In this document: positions 63,321 through 64,000 of the stretch, in pieces | Position numbering within the stretch: position 1 is the stretch's first letter | Layout of the letters: each line of letters starts with the position of its first letter | Origin: CBDANO01 sp965197665 | Lineage (GTDB): Bacteria > Chloroflexota > Dehalococcoidia > Lucifugimonadales > UBA3495 | Direction of reading: 5' to 3' | Assembly (NCBI GenBank): GCA_965197665.1 | Contig: CBDANO010000005.1 | Span: 1,468,680-1,532,679 of the forward strand | Length of the DNA: 64,000 bases | Notes under the pieces: generated by a model | What the model saw: only the letters and a program-made list of their open reading frames with translations | The model's database searches: none | What the model was told of the DNA's origin: nothing | Made by a program: the position numbers and the translations under genes

Positions 63321-64000
63321 GATGGTACTTAATCACGCTAGTATCCAATCTCCAGACCGGGACACTGCGATCGAATGGCTAAGAGACATGGCGGTCGGCT
63401 TGTCGCATATCATTAATGAAGGAGTGGTCCAAGCTGTCTTGCGTGCGAGTCGTTACCCCTCGGATATTTACATTTCCCCTGATTGGTCTCTGTTCGACGC
63501 ACAGCAGGACTTGCGACAGAGGGGGGCTCGCGACGAATTTCTCCTTTTGGCTACAATGCAGACGAGGGTTCCATTGTTGAGTAGCGCCGCCTTGGACGTT
63601 GCAAACCGGTTCCGAGGGTGTGAACACGCGACACTTACCCGAGCAGATGGTGAACCCCTTCTTTACTGCGCGATTTCCAACAGCGTCTCAGTCGGATTTC
63701 CTTCTAGCTCTCCGTGGAACCACCATCAGGTTACTGTTATGTTTGACGAGCTCCTTCCCAGCGGAGAATTTAATGAAGCTCACGAAACTATCGACAATCT
63801 GACGCGGTCTGAACACGCGTCAACGGTGATAATGCGTCATCGTGAGCAAATTCGCGATGGACTTCTTCAGGCTGCAGACGCCGCGTCCTTGTGGGAGCGT
63901 CGACAGGAAGCATTTCCCAACTTGGTGTTTGGTAGAGATGTGGAGGCCCATCTATCAGTGATGAATCCGGGAGAGTTGGGAACGGTAGTCAATAGGCTCG
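63313..64000 (+). CDS. Unknown protein of the DUF262-DUF3696 operon (3' end outside window)
   Basis: ATG 63313 overlaps the ATPase stop by 8 bases and the frame is open to the window edge (at least 229 codons): REMVLNHASIQSPDRDTAIEWLRDMAVGLSHIINEG, then DEFLLLATMQTRVPLLSSAALDVANRFRGCE and AISNSVSVGFPSSSPWNHHQVTVMFDEL. I do not recognise a named domain, although similar proteins seem to accompany DUF3696 ATPases. It may be the toxic or nuclease effector of the system; no catalytic motif is evident in the visible part. Confidence 0.7.
   Translation, partial: MREMVLNHASIQSPDRDTAIEWLRDMAVGLSHIINEGVVQAVLRASRYPSDIYISPDWSLFDAQQDLRQRGARDEFLLLATMQTRVPLLSSAALDVANRFRGCEHATLTRADGEPLLYCAISNSVSVGFPSSSPWNHHQVTVMFDELLPSGEFNEAHETIDNLTRSEHASTVIMRHREQIRDGLLQAADAASLWERRQEAFPNLVFGRDVEAHLSVMNPGELGTVVNRL

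Overview
The window is about 59 % GC by eye and looks like a bacterial chromosome, most plausibly Chloroflexota (Dehalococcoidia / SAR202-like). That assignment is inferred from gene content: many amidohydrolases, a D-aminoacylase family expansion, a lipoprotein with a Thr/Pro/Ala linker, DUF1501/DUF1800 genes and SagB-like nitroreductase domains. No phylogenetic marker (16S, ribosomal protein) is present.

Layout. Positions 1-32.6 kb are a clean metabolic region with essentially intact genes. It holds a partial NhaA antiporter; a leader with an attenuator-type terminator followed by a four-gene operon (threonine-synthase-like PLP enzyme, NIL-domain protein, two MoaD/ThiS-like sulfur carriers); an Asp/Glu racemase/maleate isomerase family enzyme; an oligopeptide-type substrate-binding lipoprotein; a cytochrome P450; a double nitroreductase; a YkgJ-type Cys-cluster protein; three D-aminoacylase-type amidohydrolases and one amidohydrolase-2; a cupin; a HigBA-like toxin-antitoxin pair whose toxin has a premature stop; an SHMT-like enzyme; a DUF3500 protein; a P-loop kinase; an SdhA-SdhB-CCG-protein operon; a CrtI-like oxidoreductase; and an NHL / DUF1501 / DUF1800 group. 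The theme is heterotrophic use of amino-acid, peptide and amide compounds.

Positions 32.8-41.4 kb are an accessory hotspot. tRNA-Trp and tRNA-Arg bracket a type II restriction-modification pair and a decayed serine recombinase. A mosaic of broken insertion sequences follows (IS3 fragment, a frameshifted integrase-type IS with intact ends, an IS21 fragment, and an intact ISNCY/IS1202-like element with doubled terminal repeats).

Positions 41.4-53.1 kb are a complete type I-C CRISPR-Cas locus on the minus strand: cas3, cas5c, cas8c, cas7c, cas4, cas1, cas2, leader, then a 52-repeat array. A truncated repeat sits in the cas3-cas5 gap. It is followed by a spacer-length segment and a hairpin, just downstream of a good promoter, and resembles the crRNA-like regulators/antitoxins known from other type I systems.

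Positions 53.1-64 kb are a decaying defence and mobile zone. It holds an Nmad2-type nucleotide-modification gene with one amber stop, a frameshifted IS630, a large GTPase gene with a possible integrase-type DNA-binding N-terminus and three frameshifts, a resolvase relic, an intact IS1380-like element, and a three-gene overlapping operon (DUF262, DUF3696 AAA ATPase, unknown protein running off the end) that is a good candidate anti-phage system.
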